A stretch of 64,000 nt of DNA from Sinorhizobium sp. B11 (GCA_039725955.1 CP091034.1:3846501-3910500), one strand, 5' to 3'. Shown: positions 49,195 through 60,526, numbered from the stretch's first letter. Notes: a model not told the origin generated them from the sequence alone. Translations and numbers: made by a program.

Positions 49195-51072
49195 TCAGCG
49201 CGTATTGAATTTACGCACTTCCATGAAGTTGACAGCCGTACCGCTGAAGCGGCCAGGATCGATCGAAGCAGTCTTCTGGAAGCCTTCGGCATAGACCGAG
49301 GTTGGCTGAGCGCGCAGCTCCTGGCTGACGAAGCGCGGAGCCTGTACCTTCTTGGACGCCATTTCGAGGCGCGCATTGGTCAGAGCCCACTGCGAGATCA
49401 TCTTCTGCGTCAGCTTCGGTTCCGTACGAACGGTCTGCCGGCTTTCATCGGCGGCCACCGCTTCCTGCTTCGTCGGACGACCGCCCTTGGCGGGCAGGCC
49501 CTGTGCGACCGGGCTCTCGACGGCAACAGACTTCGGCGCCGCGACAGGAGCAGCAAAGGCTGCTGACTTCGTCATCGGAGCAAGTGCGGCGAGCTGCAGC
49601 GGCGGCTTGTCGAGTGCCGGCGGGTTCTTCGGGGCGGCAGCATTGATTGCCTGCTCCACGGTCTGCGGCTCTGAAGGCGCGTTCATAGCAACCTCACCAC
49701 CACCACTCTGATCCTGCTGTTTTGCCAATGCCGCCGCCATGGCGGGCGAAAGCGTATCCTGATCGGCTTCGTCTTCACCCGCTTCAGGATCGGCATCCTG
49801 TGCAGCAAGCAGGTTTTCAGCAACGGCCGGACGTTCAGCTGGCATCGGAACGCCTGTCGACATCAGGTTCGGATCGACAGAGGCAAGTTCGGCGTCACCC
49901 GGGGAACGGCGCTGCCCAAGAAGCGACGGAACCGGAATGCTGTAACCACTGAGATCGGCGAAATGCTCAGGCTCTTGCGGCTGGCCGGCCGGCATCGCGG
50001 CAAGGGCCTGCTGGGCAGCGTTACCTGCAGACGGCGGCACCAGTGCATTGGCAACCTCGTTGCCGGCAAGCTGGTTGCTGAAGGCCGGACGAACCTGCGG
50101 CACCGGTGCATTCACGCTTGCGACTTCGGTCTGCTGTTGAGGTTCATCAGCTGCCGGGACTGCCTCAGGCTTCGGCGGCGTTGCCTTGGCGACGGCCACC
50201 GGCGTGCTGTCCTCCGAATTATCCTCTTCCTCGTCGGCGCCACCGCCAAAGAGGTAGGCAAACAGCGTCTTCTGCTTGCGAGGTTCGTCATCGGAAACGG
50301 AAGCGCCGGCGCTGGCCATCATGATCTGGCTGCCGTTCGTCACGCGGCGCTTGTAATCGGCCATTGCCTGCTGGTAGCCCGGCAGCGGCTTGCCATCGGC
50401 AGGAATATGAATGGTATTGCCGTCGGGGAAGAGCCTGACCAGCTCATCGCGGCTCATGCGCGGCCAGGCGCGAACGCCACCGACATCCATATGGACGAAA
50501 GGCGAACCGGACTTCGGATAGAAGCCGACGCCGCCGACCTGCATCTTCATGCCGATACCGCGCAGCGTGGCGAGCTTCACGTCGGGAATGAAGAAATCCA
50601 TCGCCTTGCCGAGCATATGCTGGCTCTTTTCGGCAACGCCGGAATTGCGCGAACGTCCACGCAGCATCTCGTTGGTACCGGGAGAGCGGAAACCGCAGAC
50701 GACGTTGATGTAATCCCTGGAGCCGGACTGGCGGTAAACTTCCCAGATGAGGTCGAAGAGGCGCGGGTCCATCTTCGTCGGCTGATTCTTGCGCCAGTCG
50801 CGAAGGAAGCGGTTGAGCTGCTCAAGGCCCTTGGGGTCGAACTTGCCGTTTCGCTTGTAGGTAATGACTGCCTTTTCACCGGTATGGATGAAATAGAGCT
50901 TCAGGCTGCGGGTATCGCCTGCAGCCTGAGACGGTGTGCTTACGAATAGAGGTGAGGAAACCGCGAGCGCAAGAAGGGCGGCCGCTGCCGTCCTAACTGC
51001 CCTTCCGCCAATCTTGGCGCACAAGCGCCAACTCAAGCGCGAAAGCTTGGTATTCCCATTCAAATTCGGCAA
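49195..51072 (-). CDS. Large exported DUF882/peptidase M15-like protein
   Basis: A 625-residue protein with a signal/anchor at about residues 28-50 (TAAAALLALAVSSPLF). The DUF882 domain follows (about 50-230): VVCGFRSPGTNEML, the SQHMLGKAMDFFIPD His/Asp pair, and PFVHMDVGG with a third His. These match M15-type zinc D,D-peptidases acting on peptidoglycan. The C-terminal ~390 residues are Ala/Pro-rich, low-complexity and probably disordered. Most family members are about 180-300 residues, so this is strongly extended. Monocistronic with its own terminator. Confidence 0.88.
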   Translation of the reverse strand: MPNLNGNTKLSRLSWRLCAKIGGRAVRTAAAALLALAVSSPLFVSTPSQAAGDTRSLKLYFIHTGEKAVITYKRNGKFDPKGLEQLNRFLRDWRKNQPTKMDPRLFDLIWEVYRQSGSRDYINVVCGFRSPGTNEMLRGRSRNSGVAEKSQHMLGKAMDFFIPDVKLATLRGIGMKMQVGGVGFYPKSGSPFVHMDVGGVRAWPRMSRDELVRLFPDGNTIHIPADGKPLPGYQQAMADYKRRVTNGSQIMMASAGASVSDDEPRKQKTLFAYLFGGGADEEEDNSEDSTPVAVAKATPPKPEAVPAADEPQQQTEVASVNAPVPQVRPAFSNQLAGNEVANALVPPSAGNAAQQALAAMPAGQPQEPEHFADLSGYSIPVPSLLGQRRSPGDAELASVDPNLMSTGVPMPAERPAVAENLLAAQDADPEAGEDEADQDTLSPAMAAALAKQQDQSGGGEVAMNAPSEPQTVEQAINAAAPKNPPALDKPPLQLAALAPMTKSAAFAAPVAAPKSVAVESPVAQGLPAKGGRPTKQEAVAADESRQTVRTEPKLTQKMISQWALTNARLEMASKKVQAPRFVSQELRAQPTSVYAEGFQKTASIDPGRFSGTAVNFMEVRKFNTR

Positions 51073-51251
51073 CTCGATCCCCGTCAGACAGTCAATGTCC
51101 CGTGCTGTCTCAAATGGCTGTCAATTGCGGTCACACGATGGCAAAAATGCCACACATGATCAACCTTTTCTTTACATAGTGAACGAGCCGCTAACAAGTG
51201 GTTTATGGATGGTAACGAAATATGGTTGCCCCATTCTTAATAAAAAGGCGC

Positions 51252-52796
<1,545 letters not shown>

Positions 52797-53004
52797 TGTC
52801 GCCTCACTTCATGCGAAACCATGAAGCGCACTCTGACAGAAAGGCTTGAACATCCTGTTTTGAGAAACAATTGCATTTTAACTGTTATGACCGGCCGCTT
52901 TCGTGCCGTAACAGGGCCTTTTTCGCGCCGAAAAACCCTTGCTGACAGGCGTTACGACGCTTAGACAGTCAGACCTGTCATAAAAGAGGAAGAGGAACCG
53001 CCCC

Positions 53005-54858
53005 ATGAGACATATGCTTGCGCATGCCGATCTTCACCTTTCGGCAACGGCTCCCGCTGCAGCATCGGACCCGGCTCTGGGCGAGCTTCCCTCTTGGCGG
53101 CTGCAGGATCTCTACCCCTCGGCCACCTCCACCGCCTTCGTTGCCGATATGGAAAAGGCCGGCAAGGCCGCTTCCGCTTTCGAAGACAAATGGAAGGGCA
53201 AACTTGCCGAAGCAGCCGCGAAGAAGCGCGAGGAAGGCATCGGCCAGGCGCTGAAGGAATATGAGGCGCTCGACGATATCATGGGCCGCCTCGGCTCCTT
53301 CGCCGGCCTTACCTATTTCTCCGATACGTCCAACCCGGCAAACGGCAAGCTTTACGGCGACGTCCAGACCAAGCTTACCGACTATTCCGGCCGCTTGCTG
53401 TTCTTCGCTCTCGAACTCAACCGCATCGACGATGCGGCGATCGATGCCTGCATGGCGAACGATCCGCTTGCCGGCCATTACCGCCCCTGGCTGGTCGACC
53501 TGCGCAAGGACAAGCCCTACCAGCTCGAAGACCAGCTTGAGCAGCTCTTCCTCGAAAAGTCGATGACATCAGCTGCCGCCTTCAACCGTCTTTTCGATGA
53601 GACGATGGCGGAACTGCGCTTCGAGATCGACGGCGAGAAGCTGCCGCTGGAAGTGGCGCTGAACATGCTGCAGGAAAAGGATCCGGAAGTGCGCCGCAAG
53701 GCGGCAATGGCGCTCGCCGAAACCTTCAAGACCAACATCCGCATCTTTACGCTCATCACCAATACGCTCGCCAAGGACAAGGATATCGCCGATCGCTGGC
53801 GCGGCTTCGAAGACATTGCCGACAGCCGCCACCTGGCGAACCGCGTCGAGCGCGAAGTAGTCGACGCGCTTGCAGCCGCCGTCAAGGAAGCCTATCCGCG
53901 CCTCTCGCATCGCTACTACAAGATGAAGGCGAAATGGCTCGGCATGGAGCAGATGAATTTCTGGGATCGCAATGCGCCGCTTCCCGAAACCTCTGGTGCT
54001 GTCATTTCCTGGTCCGAGGCCAGGGACACGGTGCTGTCCGCCTATGGCAATTTCGCGCCGGAAATGGCTGAAATCGCCAAGCGCTTCTTTGACGAACAAT
54101 GGATCGACGCCCCCGTTCGCCCCGGCAAGGCGCCCGGTGCCTTTGCTCATCCGACCGTTCCGTCGGCCCATCCCTATGTACTCGTCAACTACATGGGCAA
54201 GCCGCGCGATGTGATGACGCTCGCCCACGAACTCGGCCACGGCGTTCATCAGGTTCTTGCCGGCGCGCAAGGCGCCCTCATGTGCCAGACGCCACTGACG
54301 CTCGCCGAAACAGCTTCCGTCTTCGGCGAGATGCTGACCTTCCGCGCGCTGCTCGAACGCACGAGCGACAAGCGCGAGCGCAAGGCCATGCTTGCCCAGA
54401 AGGTCGAGGACATGATCAACACGGTCGTACGCCAGATCGCCTTCTACGAGTTCGAGCGCAAGGTCCACACCGCCCGCAAGGCCGGTGAATTGACCGCCGA
54501 CGATATCGGCGAACTCTGGCTTTCCGTCCAGTCGGAAAGCCTCGGCCCGGCGATCAAGATTTCCGAAGGATATGAGACCTACTGGGCCTATATCCCCCAC
54601 TTCATCCACTCGCCCTTCTATGTCTACGCCTATGCCTTCGGCGACTGCCTGGTGAACTCGCTCTATGCCGTCTATCAGAAGGCCGAGAAGGGCTTTCAGG
54701 ACAAGTATTTCGACATGCTGAAGGCCGGCGGCACCAAGCATCATTCCGAACTGCTGAAGCCCTTCGGCCTGGATGCGACGGATCCTTCCTTCTGGACCAA
54801 GGGCTTGTCGATGATCGAAGGCTTGATCGACGAACTTGAGGCACTGGACAAGGCATAA
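53005..54858 (+). CDS. pepF: M3-family oligoendopeptidase F-type zinc peptidase
   Basis: A 617-residue M3B oligopeptidase. Zinc motif HELGH within MTLAHELGHGVHQVL, the downstream glutamate in TASVFGEML, and a C-terminal helix set with YIPHFIHSPFYVYAYAFG, shortened here as PHFIHSPFYVYAYAFG. It degrades short peptides in the cytoplasm. The full family length is present. Start at 53005 with gaggaagaggaa upstream. It is the first gene of an apparent operon with pabB, pabC, yciI and DUF3445, and is divergent from the sigma-54 regulator across 208 bases. Confidence 0.94.
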   Translation: MRHMLAHADLHLSATAPAAASDPALGELPSWRLQDLYPSATSTAFVADMEKAGKAASAFEDKWKGKLAEAAAKKREEGIGQALKEYEALDDIMGRLGSFAGLTYFSDTSNPANGKLYGDVQTKLTDYSGRLLFFALELNRIDDAAIDACMANDPLAGHYRPWLVDLRKDKPYQLEDQLEQLFLEKSMTSAAAFNRLFDETMAELRFEIDGEKLPLEVALNMLQEKDPEVRRKAAMALAETFKTNIRIFTLITNTLAKDKDIADRWRGFEDIADSRHLANRVEREVVDALAAAVKEAYPRLSHRYYKMKAKWLGMEQMNFWDRNAPLPETSGAVISWSEARDTVLSAYGNFAPEMAEIAKRFFDEQWIDAPVRPGKAPGAFAHPTVPSAHPYVLVNYMGKPRDVMTLAHELGHGVHQVLAGAQGALMCQTPLTLAETASVFGEMLTFRALLERTSDKRERKAMLAQKVEDMINTVVRQIAFYEFERKVHTARKAGELTADDIGELWLSVQSESLGPAIKISEGYETYWAYIPHFIHSPFYVYAYAFGDCLVNSLYAVYQKAEKGFQDKYFDMLKAGGTKHHSELLKPFGLDATDPSFWTKGLSMIEGLIDELEALDKA

Positions 54859-54893
54859 GACCGCCGAAACCTGCAGTTTCGCTGGAAAAGGCA

Positions 54894-56054
54894 ATGGCAG
54901 CCTCTGAACCTTTCATCCTGTTCCGGGACGACACGACCGGCGAAGTTATGCTCTTCGCCGGTCCGACCAGCATGATTATCGCCCGCACGAAGGCGGAATT
55001 CCTGCCGGCGCTCAAGCGGATGGAAGAGGCGCGACAGGCAGGCAAATGGCTTGCCGGCCATATCGCTTACGAATCCGGTCATCTCTTCGAAGAAAAGCTT
55101 GCTCCCTTCGCTGAAGACAACCGCGAGACACCGTTGCTGCTGTTCGGCGTCTTCGATGCTCCTCAGCCGGACGGTCATCCTCTCGCAAGGCCGCGGCAAC
55201 GGCACGAAAACGAGGAATTCCTGACCGCACCGAGGGCCGGCTGGAATTTCGATACATATAAAGAGCGTTTCGACCGCCTGCACCGACATCTGCGCCTCGG
55301 CGATATCTATCAGGCCAACCTGACGATGCCGATCGTGGCTCGCTGGAGCGGCGACCCGTTGGCCGCCTTCTGGTCGCTGATCGACCGCCAGCCCGTCAGG
55401 TACGGCGCATTTGCCGATCTTGGCGGCCCCATCATACTTTCCCGGTCTCCGGAACTGTTTTTCCGCGCCGATGAAGATGGCTGGATCGAGACGCATCCGA
55501 TGAAGGGTACGGCCAGGCGCGGTGCGACGCCCGCGGAAGACGCAGATATCGTTGAAGCCATGAAGGCCGACATCAAGACGCAGGCGGAGAACCGCATGAT
55601 CGTCGACCTCTTACGCAATGATATCTCGCGCATCACCGAAGTCGGCACGCTGGACGTTCCAAAACTCTTCGAAATCGAGACCTATCCGACCGTCCACCAG
55701 ATGGTCAGCCACGTTCAGGCGAAGCTCCTGCCCGATCTTTCCGTCCGCGACATCTTTGCCGCCCTTTTTCCCTGCGGCTCGATAACAGGTGCGCCGAAGA
55801 TCCGCGCCATGGAAATCCTGCACAACCTCGAGGACGGTCCGCGCGATGCCTATTGCGGCGCAATCGGCATGATCTCGCCCGGCGGCGCGATGCGCTTTTC
55901 CGTCGCCATCCGTACCATGACGCTGTTTGACGGCGGCAAAGCAGTCTTCAATGTCGGCGGCGGCATCGTCTTCGATTCCACAGCTGAAGCCGAATATGAG
56001 GAATGCCTGCTCAAAGCCCGCTTTGCGGTCGGCGACCAATGGATTGCCCGATGA
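54894..56054 (+). CDS. pabB: Aminodeoxychorismate synthase component I (PabB)
   Basis: A 386-residue chorismate-binding enzyme: FRADEDGWIETHPMKGTARRG carries the catalytic lysine (here ETHPMKGTARR), RMIVDLLRNDISRI and FPCGSITGAPKIRAMEIL are the conserved core. It forms aminodeoxychorismate for folate synthesis. The N-terminal ~80 residues are short compared with E. coli PabB. It overlaps pabC by four bases (ATGA). Confidence 0.94.
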   Translation: MAASEPFILFRDDTTGEVMLFAGPTSMIIARTKAEFLPALKRMEEARQAGKWLAGHIAYESGHLFEEKLAPFAEDNRETPLLLFGVFDAPQPDGHPLARPRQRHENEEFLTAPRAGWNFDTYKERFDRLHRHLRLGDIYQANLTMPIVARWSGDPLAAFWSLIDRQPVRYGAFADLGGPIILSRSPELFFRADEDGWIETHPMKGTARRGATPAEDADIVEAMKADIKTQAENRMIVDLLRNDISRITEVGTLDVPKLFEIETYPTVHQMVSHVQAKLLPDLSVRDIFAALFPCGSITGAPKIRAMEILHNLEDGPRDAYCGAIGMISPGGAMRFSVAIRTMTLFDGGKAVFNVGGGIVFDSTAEAEYEECLLKARFAVGDQWIAR

Positions 56055-56680
56055 CAGATTTTTCGCTGATCGAAACCCTGCGCTGGCAACCGGACGAAGG
56101 CTTCATTCGCCTCCGTCTTCATCTCGCCCGCCTCTCCCGCTCCGCCCGTCGCATCGGTTTTCCCGAGCCGATGGACGTGGTCGCGAAGCTGGAAGCGGCG
56201 GTAATCGAAGAAAAGGGACCTCGCCGTATCAGGCTGACTTTCGATCGAGAGGGTCGGATCGACGTTACCTCCGCCCCCTTCACGCCACTGCCGCAAGATA
56301 CAGTCTGGAAACTCCGTCTCGCCGGCACACGTCTCGATTCCACTGACAAGCTGCTGCGCATCAAGACCACGCGCCGGGCTGTGTATGAAGCGGCGCGTGG
56401 CGAGTTCTCGCAGCAGCAGGCGGATGAAGTCATCCTGCTCAACGAGCGGCAGGAAGTATGCGAGGGAGCCATCACTTCCGTTTTCCTTGATGACGGCTCC
56501 GGCATCCTCAGGACTCCGCCGATCTCCTGCGGCCTGCTCGCCGGTGTACTGCGCACCGAACTCATCTGCCAGCGCAAGGCCCGCGTCGGCCGCATCACGC
56601 CCGACGAGTTGGACGCAGGTACGCTTTTCGTTGGAAATTCGTTGCGCGGGCTGATCCGCGCCTCGCTGCAAAAGGACTGA
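56051..56680 (+). CDS. pabC: Class IV aminotransferase-fold protein, probable aminodeoxychorismate lyase PabC
   Basis: A 209-residue fold-type IV PLP protein: the PLP lysine is in LRIKTTRRAVYEAA, followed by DEVILLNERQEVCEGAITSV and a SCGLLAGVLRTEL phosphate loop. It is shorter than typical PabC (about 270) but the catalytic features are all present. Fusion or coupling of pabB with pabC in folate synthesis supports the assignment. Two bases separate it from the YciI gene. Confidence 0.9.
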   Translation: MTDFSLIETLRWQPDEGFIRLRLHLARLSRSARRIGFPEPMDVVAKLEAAVIEEKGPRRIRLTFDREGRIDVTSAPFTPLPQDTVWKLRLAGTRLDSTDKLLRIKTTRRAVYEAARGEFSQQQADEVILLNERQEVCEGAITSVFLDDGSGILRTPPISCGLLAGVLRTELICQRKARVGRITPDELDAGTLFVGNSLRGLIRASLQKD

Positions 56681-56682
56681 CC

Positions 56683-56967
56683 ATGCTGATCCTCGCCCTG
56701 ACCTATGTGAAGCCGAACGAAGAGGCCGACAAGCATATGGAGCCGCATATGGCCTGGGTGAAGGAGGGATATGCCAAGGGCTGGTTCCTCGCCTCCGGCC
56801 GCAAGGTGCCCCGCACCGGCGGCGTCATTCTCGCCGTTGGCGAGCGTGCGGAGATCGAAGCCTACGTTGCGGCCGATCCCTTCACCATCCACGGTGTTGC
56901 CGAATATGACATAATGGAAGTCGCGCTGACGACAGTGACGGAAGGACTGGAGGCTCTCAAGCGCTGA
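56683..56967 (+). CDS. YciI family protein
   Basis: A 94-residue YciI-fold protein: LILALTYVKPNEEADKHMEPH, AWVKEGYAKGWFLASGRKVP, and AYVAADPFTIHGVAEYDIME. Full-length family member of the small type, different from the DGPF protein at 896. Catalytic role unproven; some YciI enzymes are dehydrochlorinases or hydrolases. It starts two bases after pabC and is part of the same operon. Confidence 0.88.
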   Translation: MLILALTYVKPNEEADKHMEPHMAWVKEGYAKGWFLASGRKVPRTGGVILAVGERAEIEAYVAADPFTIHGVAEYDIMEVALTTVTEGLEALKR

Positions 56968-57011
56968 GTAGCAAACCGCACGCCAATCGTCAGGCTCGAA
57001 AAGGAACGGCG

Positions 57012-57884
57012 ATGAAACGTCCGACCTGCACGTCCCCAACCTATACACCCTATGACGGCTCGGCCCGACCCTTCACGATCGGCCTGATGCCGCTCGATAC
57101 CGCTCGCTGGATCGAGCCTGACGACGAGCTCGAACGTTATATCAAGGAAAAGACGCGGCTGGCGGATGATTGCTTCGACGCCGTCTTCGTCGCAGAGGAT
57201 GGGACGGAAGCTGCCCAGCAGGAGGCGCTGGATATTCTCCTCGCTCACCTTGCCGATCAGCATCCCGGAATGCTCCAGCTTGACGCTTCCAATCTGCCGC
57301 CGCTCTTCAAGGCCGGTTCGCTCATCCAGGACGATCTCGTTCTGATGCGCCGCAAGACAGATAGCTGGCGTCTCGTCGCCGCCCATGTCGCCTTTCCCTC
57401 CTCATGGTCGCTGCGCGAGAAATTCGGACGTCCGATGCATGAAATCCACGCGGATGTGCCGGGCTTCGGCGAAGGCACCCGCAATGCAACACTGATTACT
57501 CGCATCTTCGACAGCCTGCAGATCGCCCAGCCGGTCGAGCGGCTGAACTGGTCGGTGAACGCCACCGCCGATCTCTTCCTCCCCGTCTCGAAACATCGCC
57601 GGCCACCCTATGCCGAGGCCTTCACACTTGAAGAGCGCTTCGTCCGCGTCGAACGCCAGACCCTTCGCAAGCTGCCTGTGTCGGGCGACATTCTCTTCAC
57701 CATCCGCATCTATATCGATCCGATCGCCGTCATCGCCCGCCATCCGCAGGCGCAAAAGCTCGCATCAAGCTTTGCCGATCAGCTGGAGGCGCTCGACGAC
57801 CAGCAGACGGCCTACAAAGGGCTGAGCCTGCAACGGACGGAACTCGTGCGGAAATTGCGCGCGGTTTGCAGCGCCGATATTTGA
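57012..57884 (+). CDS. DUF3445 family, heme-dependent oxidative N-demethylase-like protein
   Basis: A 290-residue protein: FTIGLMPLDTARWIEPDDEL at the N-terminus, AAHVAFPSSWSLREKFGRPM, IHADVPGF, and RQTLRKLPVSGDILFTIRIY. It matches the HODM/DUF3445 family, whose characterised member demethylates dimethylamine using heme. The His-containing FGRPMHEIHADVPG block is the likely heme-binding region. It is 44 bases after yciI and closes the pepF-pab operon. The substrate here is unknown. Confidence 0.88.
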   Translation: MKRPTCTSPTYTPYDGSARPFTIGLMPLDTARWIEPDDELERYIKEKTRLADDCFDAVFVAEDGTEAAQQEALDILLAHLADQHPGMLQLDASNLPPLFKAGSLIQDDLVLMRRKTDSWRLVAAHVAFPSSWSLREKFGRPMHEIHADVPGFGEGTRNATLITRIFDSLQIAQPVERLNWSVNATADLFLPVSKHRRPPYAEAFTLEERFVRVERQTLRKLPVSGDILFTIRIYIDPIAVIARHPQAQKLASSFADQLEALDDQQTAYKGLSLQRTELVRKLRAVCSADI

Positions 57885-58016
57885 CCTTTGCGGGGGGAAC
57901 ACTCTTTATTGTGACGCCATTTTGTGGTTAGAGCCGGTCACCTCGCGAGCTTCGCGGCATCTTCACATGAATTCTTTAGGCTGAAGGCCTTCCTTCCCTT
58001 CCAACAGGAGAAAAGA

Positions 58017-59462
58017 ATGACGGAACAGAACTATCCGGTATATGGCGAAATTACCGGTCCGATCGTCATGATCGGCTTTGGCTCCATCGGCCGCGGCACG
58101 CTGCCCCTGATCGAGCGCCACTTCAAATTCGACAAGAGCCGGATGGTTGTCATCGACCCGCGCACGGACGATGCCCACATTCTGGAAAAGCATGGCGTCA
58201 AACACATCCAGGCGCATGTGACGAAGGACAACTACAAGGAGCTGCTGAAGCCGCTCCTGACTGAAGGCGAAGGCCAGGGTTTCTGCGTCAACATCTCGGT
58301 AGATACCTCCTCGCTCGATATCATCAAGCTCTGCCGCAAGCTTGACGTGCTCTATATCGATACCGTCGTCGAGCCCTGGCTCGGCTTCTATTTCGACAAG
58401 GACATGAAGAACGAAGACCGCACCAACTATGCGCTTCGCGAAACCGTTCGCAAGGAAAAGGCCAAGAACCCCGGCGGCACGACTGCCGTTTCCACCTGCG
58501 GCGCAAACCCGGGCATGGTCTCCTGGTTCGTCAAGCAGGGGCTTTTGAACCTTGCGCGTGACATGGGCCTGAAGTTCGACGAGCCGGGCCAGGACGACCG
58601 CGAAGAATGGGCGAAGCTCATGAAGAAGGTCGGCGTCAAGGGCGTCCACATCGCCGAACGCGACACTCAGCGCACCATTCATCCGAAGCCGCTCAACGTC
58701 TTCTGGAACACCTGGTCCGTCGAAGGCTTCATCTCTGAAGGTCTGCAGCCGGCGGAACTCGGCTGGGGCACCCATGAAAATTGGATGCCGAAGAACGCCA
58801 AGAAGCACAAGAAGGGCAACAAGGCCGCCATCTACCTTGAGCAGCCCGGCGCCAACACCCGCGTTCGCACCTGGTGCCCGACGCCCGGCCCGCAGTACGG
58901 CTTCCTCGTCACCCATAACGAGTCGATCTCGATCGCCGACTTCTTCACGGTCAGGGACAAGGACGGCGACGTTACCTATCGTCCGACCTGCCACTACGCC
59001 TACCATCCGGCCAACGACGCGGTTCTGTCGCTGCATGAGATGTTCGGCAATGGCGGCAAGGCACAGCCGGTTCTCCACGTTCTCGACGAGAACGAGCTGG
59101 TCGACGGCGTCGACGAGCTCGGCGTCCTGCTCTACGGCCATGACAAGAACGCCTACTGGTACGGTTCGCGCCTGTCTCTGGAAGAGACCCGCCGCATTGC
59201 CCCCTACCAGAACGCGACTGGTCTGCAGGTGACCTCTGCCGTTCTCGCGGGCATGGTTTGGGCGATCGAAAATCCCAAGGCCGGCATCGTCGAAGCCGAC
59301 GAAATGGATTACAAGCGCTGCCTCGAAGTGCAGCTGCCCTATCTCGGCCCGGTTGAGGGTCACTACACCGACTGGACCCCGCTCGACGGCCGCCCGGGCC
59401 TGTTCCCGGAAGACATCGACACCAAGGATCCGTGGCAGTTCAAGAACATCCTGGTTCGCTGA
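58017..59462 (+). CDS. hss: Homospermidine synthase
   Basis: A 481-residue NAD-dependent enzyme: MIGFGSIGRGTLPLIERHF is the Rossmann motif, VVEPWLGFYFDKD the substrate region, and STCGANPGMVSWFVKQGLL the central block. It makes sym-homospermidine from putrescine or spermidine, a main polyamine in rhizobia. ATG 58017 has caggagaaaag upstream; a GTG at 57924 would add a non-family extension. Monocistronic with its own terminator. Confidence 0.96.
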   Translation: MTEQNYPVYGEITGPIVMIGFGSIGRGTLPLIERHFKFDKSRMVVIDPRTDDAHILEKHGVKHIQAHVTKDNYKELLKPLLTEGEGQGFCVNISVDTSSLDIIKLCRKLDVLYIDTVVEPWLGFYFDKDMKNEDRTNYALRETVRKEKAKNPGGTTAVSTCGANPGMVSWFVKQGLLNLARDMGLKFDEPGQDDREEWAKLMKKVGVKGVHIAERDTQRTIHPKPLNVFWNTWSVEGFISEGLQPAELGWGTHENWMPKNAKKHKKGNKAAIYLEQPGANTRVRTWCPTPGPQYGFLVTHNESISIADFFTVRDKDGDVTYRPTCHYAYHPANDAVLSLHEMFGNGGKAQPVLHVLDENELVDGVDELGVLLYGHDKNAYWYGSRLSLEETRRIAPYQNATGLQVTSAVLAGMVWAIENPKAGIVEADEMDYKRCLEVQLPYLGPVEGHYTDWTPLDGRPGLFPEDIDTKDPWQFKNILVR

Positions 59463-59483
59463 ACCCTGCCATACGTCTTCGAA

Positions 59484-59510
59484 GATGCCCGCTGTCAGGC
59501 GGGCATTTTT
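59484..59510 (+). terminator. Intrinsic terminator after hss
   Basis: ATGCCCGC (59484-59491) pairs with GCGGGCAT (59498-59505) and is followed by TTTTTG. It lies 22 bases after the stop. Confidence 0.85.
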
Positions 59511-59634
59511 GTAACGCCTTCTGTCTAAATGCCGGCCGACCTCCGTCGAAGGCTTGCCTTCGTGGAAGGCCCGCGCCATGTTTTTGGCGGACTGTCGCGG
59601 ATAGTTTCCGCCTAGATTCGCCGGGAGAAGCCCT

Positions 59635-60003
59635 ATGAAAGTCAGAACTGGTCTCGTTCTTGCGGTTGCATCGGCAGCCCTTGCTGCCTGTGTTTCCTCC
59701 GGCCCACGCCCCCTTCCCGTCGCATCGGCACCCGCTCCTGCCGGTGTCGAGGGCACCTGGGCCGATCCGAACGGGATCGTCTCCACCTTCCAGTCCGGCA
59801 CCTTCACGACGCGCACGACAGACAGCAACCAGCTTCTGGCCTCGGGCACCTATACCAATAAGTCGCCGACGCTGGTGGAAATCAACATGACCTCGCTTGT
59901 TCGCAACACCCAGTCGAAGGTCAATTGCGCGCTCGTCACGACGAGCCAGCTGAACTGCACCTCGGATGCCGGCGCACAGTTCGTCCTGAGCCGCCGCAGC
60001 TAA
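59635..60003 (+). CDS. omp10: Outer-membrane lipoprotein Omp10-like (Rhizobiales)
   Basis: A 122-residue lipoprotein precursor. Signal peptide ends with lipobox LAAC (VASAALAAC), so Cys20 would be lipidated. The mature domain GVEGTWADPNGIVSTF, RTTDSNQLLASGTY, and KVNCALVTTSQLNCTSD closely follows Brucella Omp10, an AprI/inhibitor-like barrel. It is displayed on the outer membrane. Start with ccgggagaag upstream. A small membrane protein gene follows after 29 bases. Confidence 0.92.
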   Translation: MKVRTGLVLAVASAALAACVSSGPRPLPVASAPAPAGVEGTWADPNGIVSTFQSGTFTTRTTDSNQLLASGTYTNKSPTLVEINMTSLVRNTQSKVNCALVTTSQLNCTSDAGAQFVLSRRS

Positions 60004-60032
60004 AACAGCAGATAGGGCGAAGGCCAGGCGCC

Positions 60033-60353
60033 ATGCGAGCTTTCGCCGGTTACCTCGTCCTGTTGCTCGCAACGCCGCTTGCCGCACTTGCGGTCATTTT
60101 GCCGGCTAATGTCTATCGTGCCCAAGGCATCGCCGCCCCAGATTGCGACGGTCCGCTGCAGGTTCTGATCTTTGCCCTGCCGGCTGTCCTGATCTACGGT
60201 GCAGGCGCGTTCGTCGCCTATCGGGCCCGCCGACGCGTTCACCGCATTCTTTCCCTTCTTTGCTTGATCGTTGCGCTCGCCACGTTTTCGAATATTGCAG
60301 CGGCCACACAGGAACTCTACCGAAACGCTGCAGCCGGCGATTGCGCAGGGTAA
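60033..60353 (+). CDS. Small membrane protein of unknown function
   Basis: A 106-residue protein with three predicted membrane segments: YLVLLLATPLAALAVILPA, VLIFALPAVLIYGAGAFVAY, and ILSLLCLIVALATFSNIAAA. There are Cys residues in the loops (DCDGP, and near the C-terminus GDCAG). I do not recognise a family. ATG 60033 is preceded by aaggccagg. It follows omp10 closely and is probably co-transcribed with it. Confidence 0.75.
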   Translation: MRAFAGYLVLLLATPLAALAVILPANVYRAQGIAAPDCDGPLQVLIFALPAVLIYGAGAFVAYRARRRVHRILSLLCLIVALATFSNIAAATQELYRNAAAGDCAG

Positions 60354-60526
60354 CCGGCCGGCTTTTTTGCCTGGCTCCCCTTGGAAAGCCGCTCCCCTGG
60401 TCCAGCTTTCCCTTGCGGCTCTCCATCGTCTGATGGAACATCCGCCAGCCGGGAAACCGCCCCGGTGGATTATGGAAGGGGCTGGCGAGGATCAGGGGAT
60501 CTTCGCCCCTAATCAGGAGAACAGGG

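Noticed and set aside
53569..54894. 441-residue minus-strand open frame opposite pepF
   Set aside because: Shadow frame; pepF carries the HELGH zinc site and full family length.
57963..59849. 628-residue minus-strand open frame opposite homospermidine synthase
   Set aside because: Shadow of hss; the hss protein has full family motifs.
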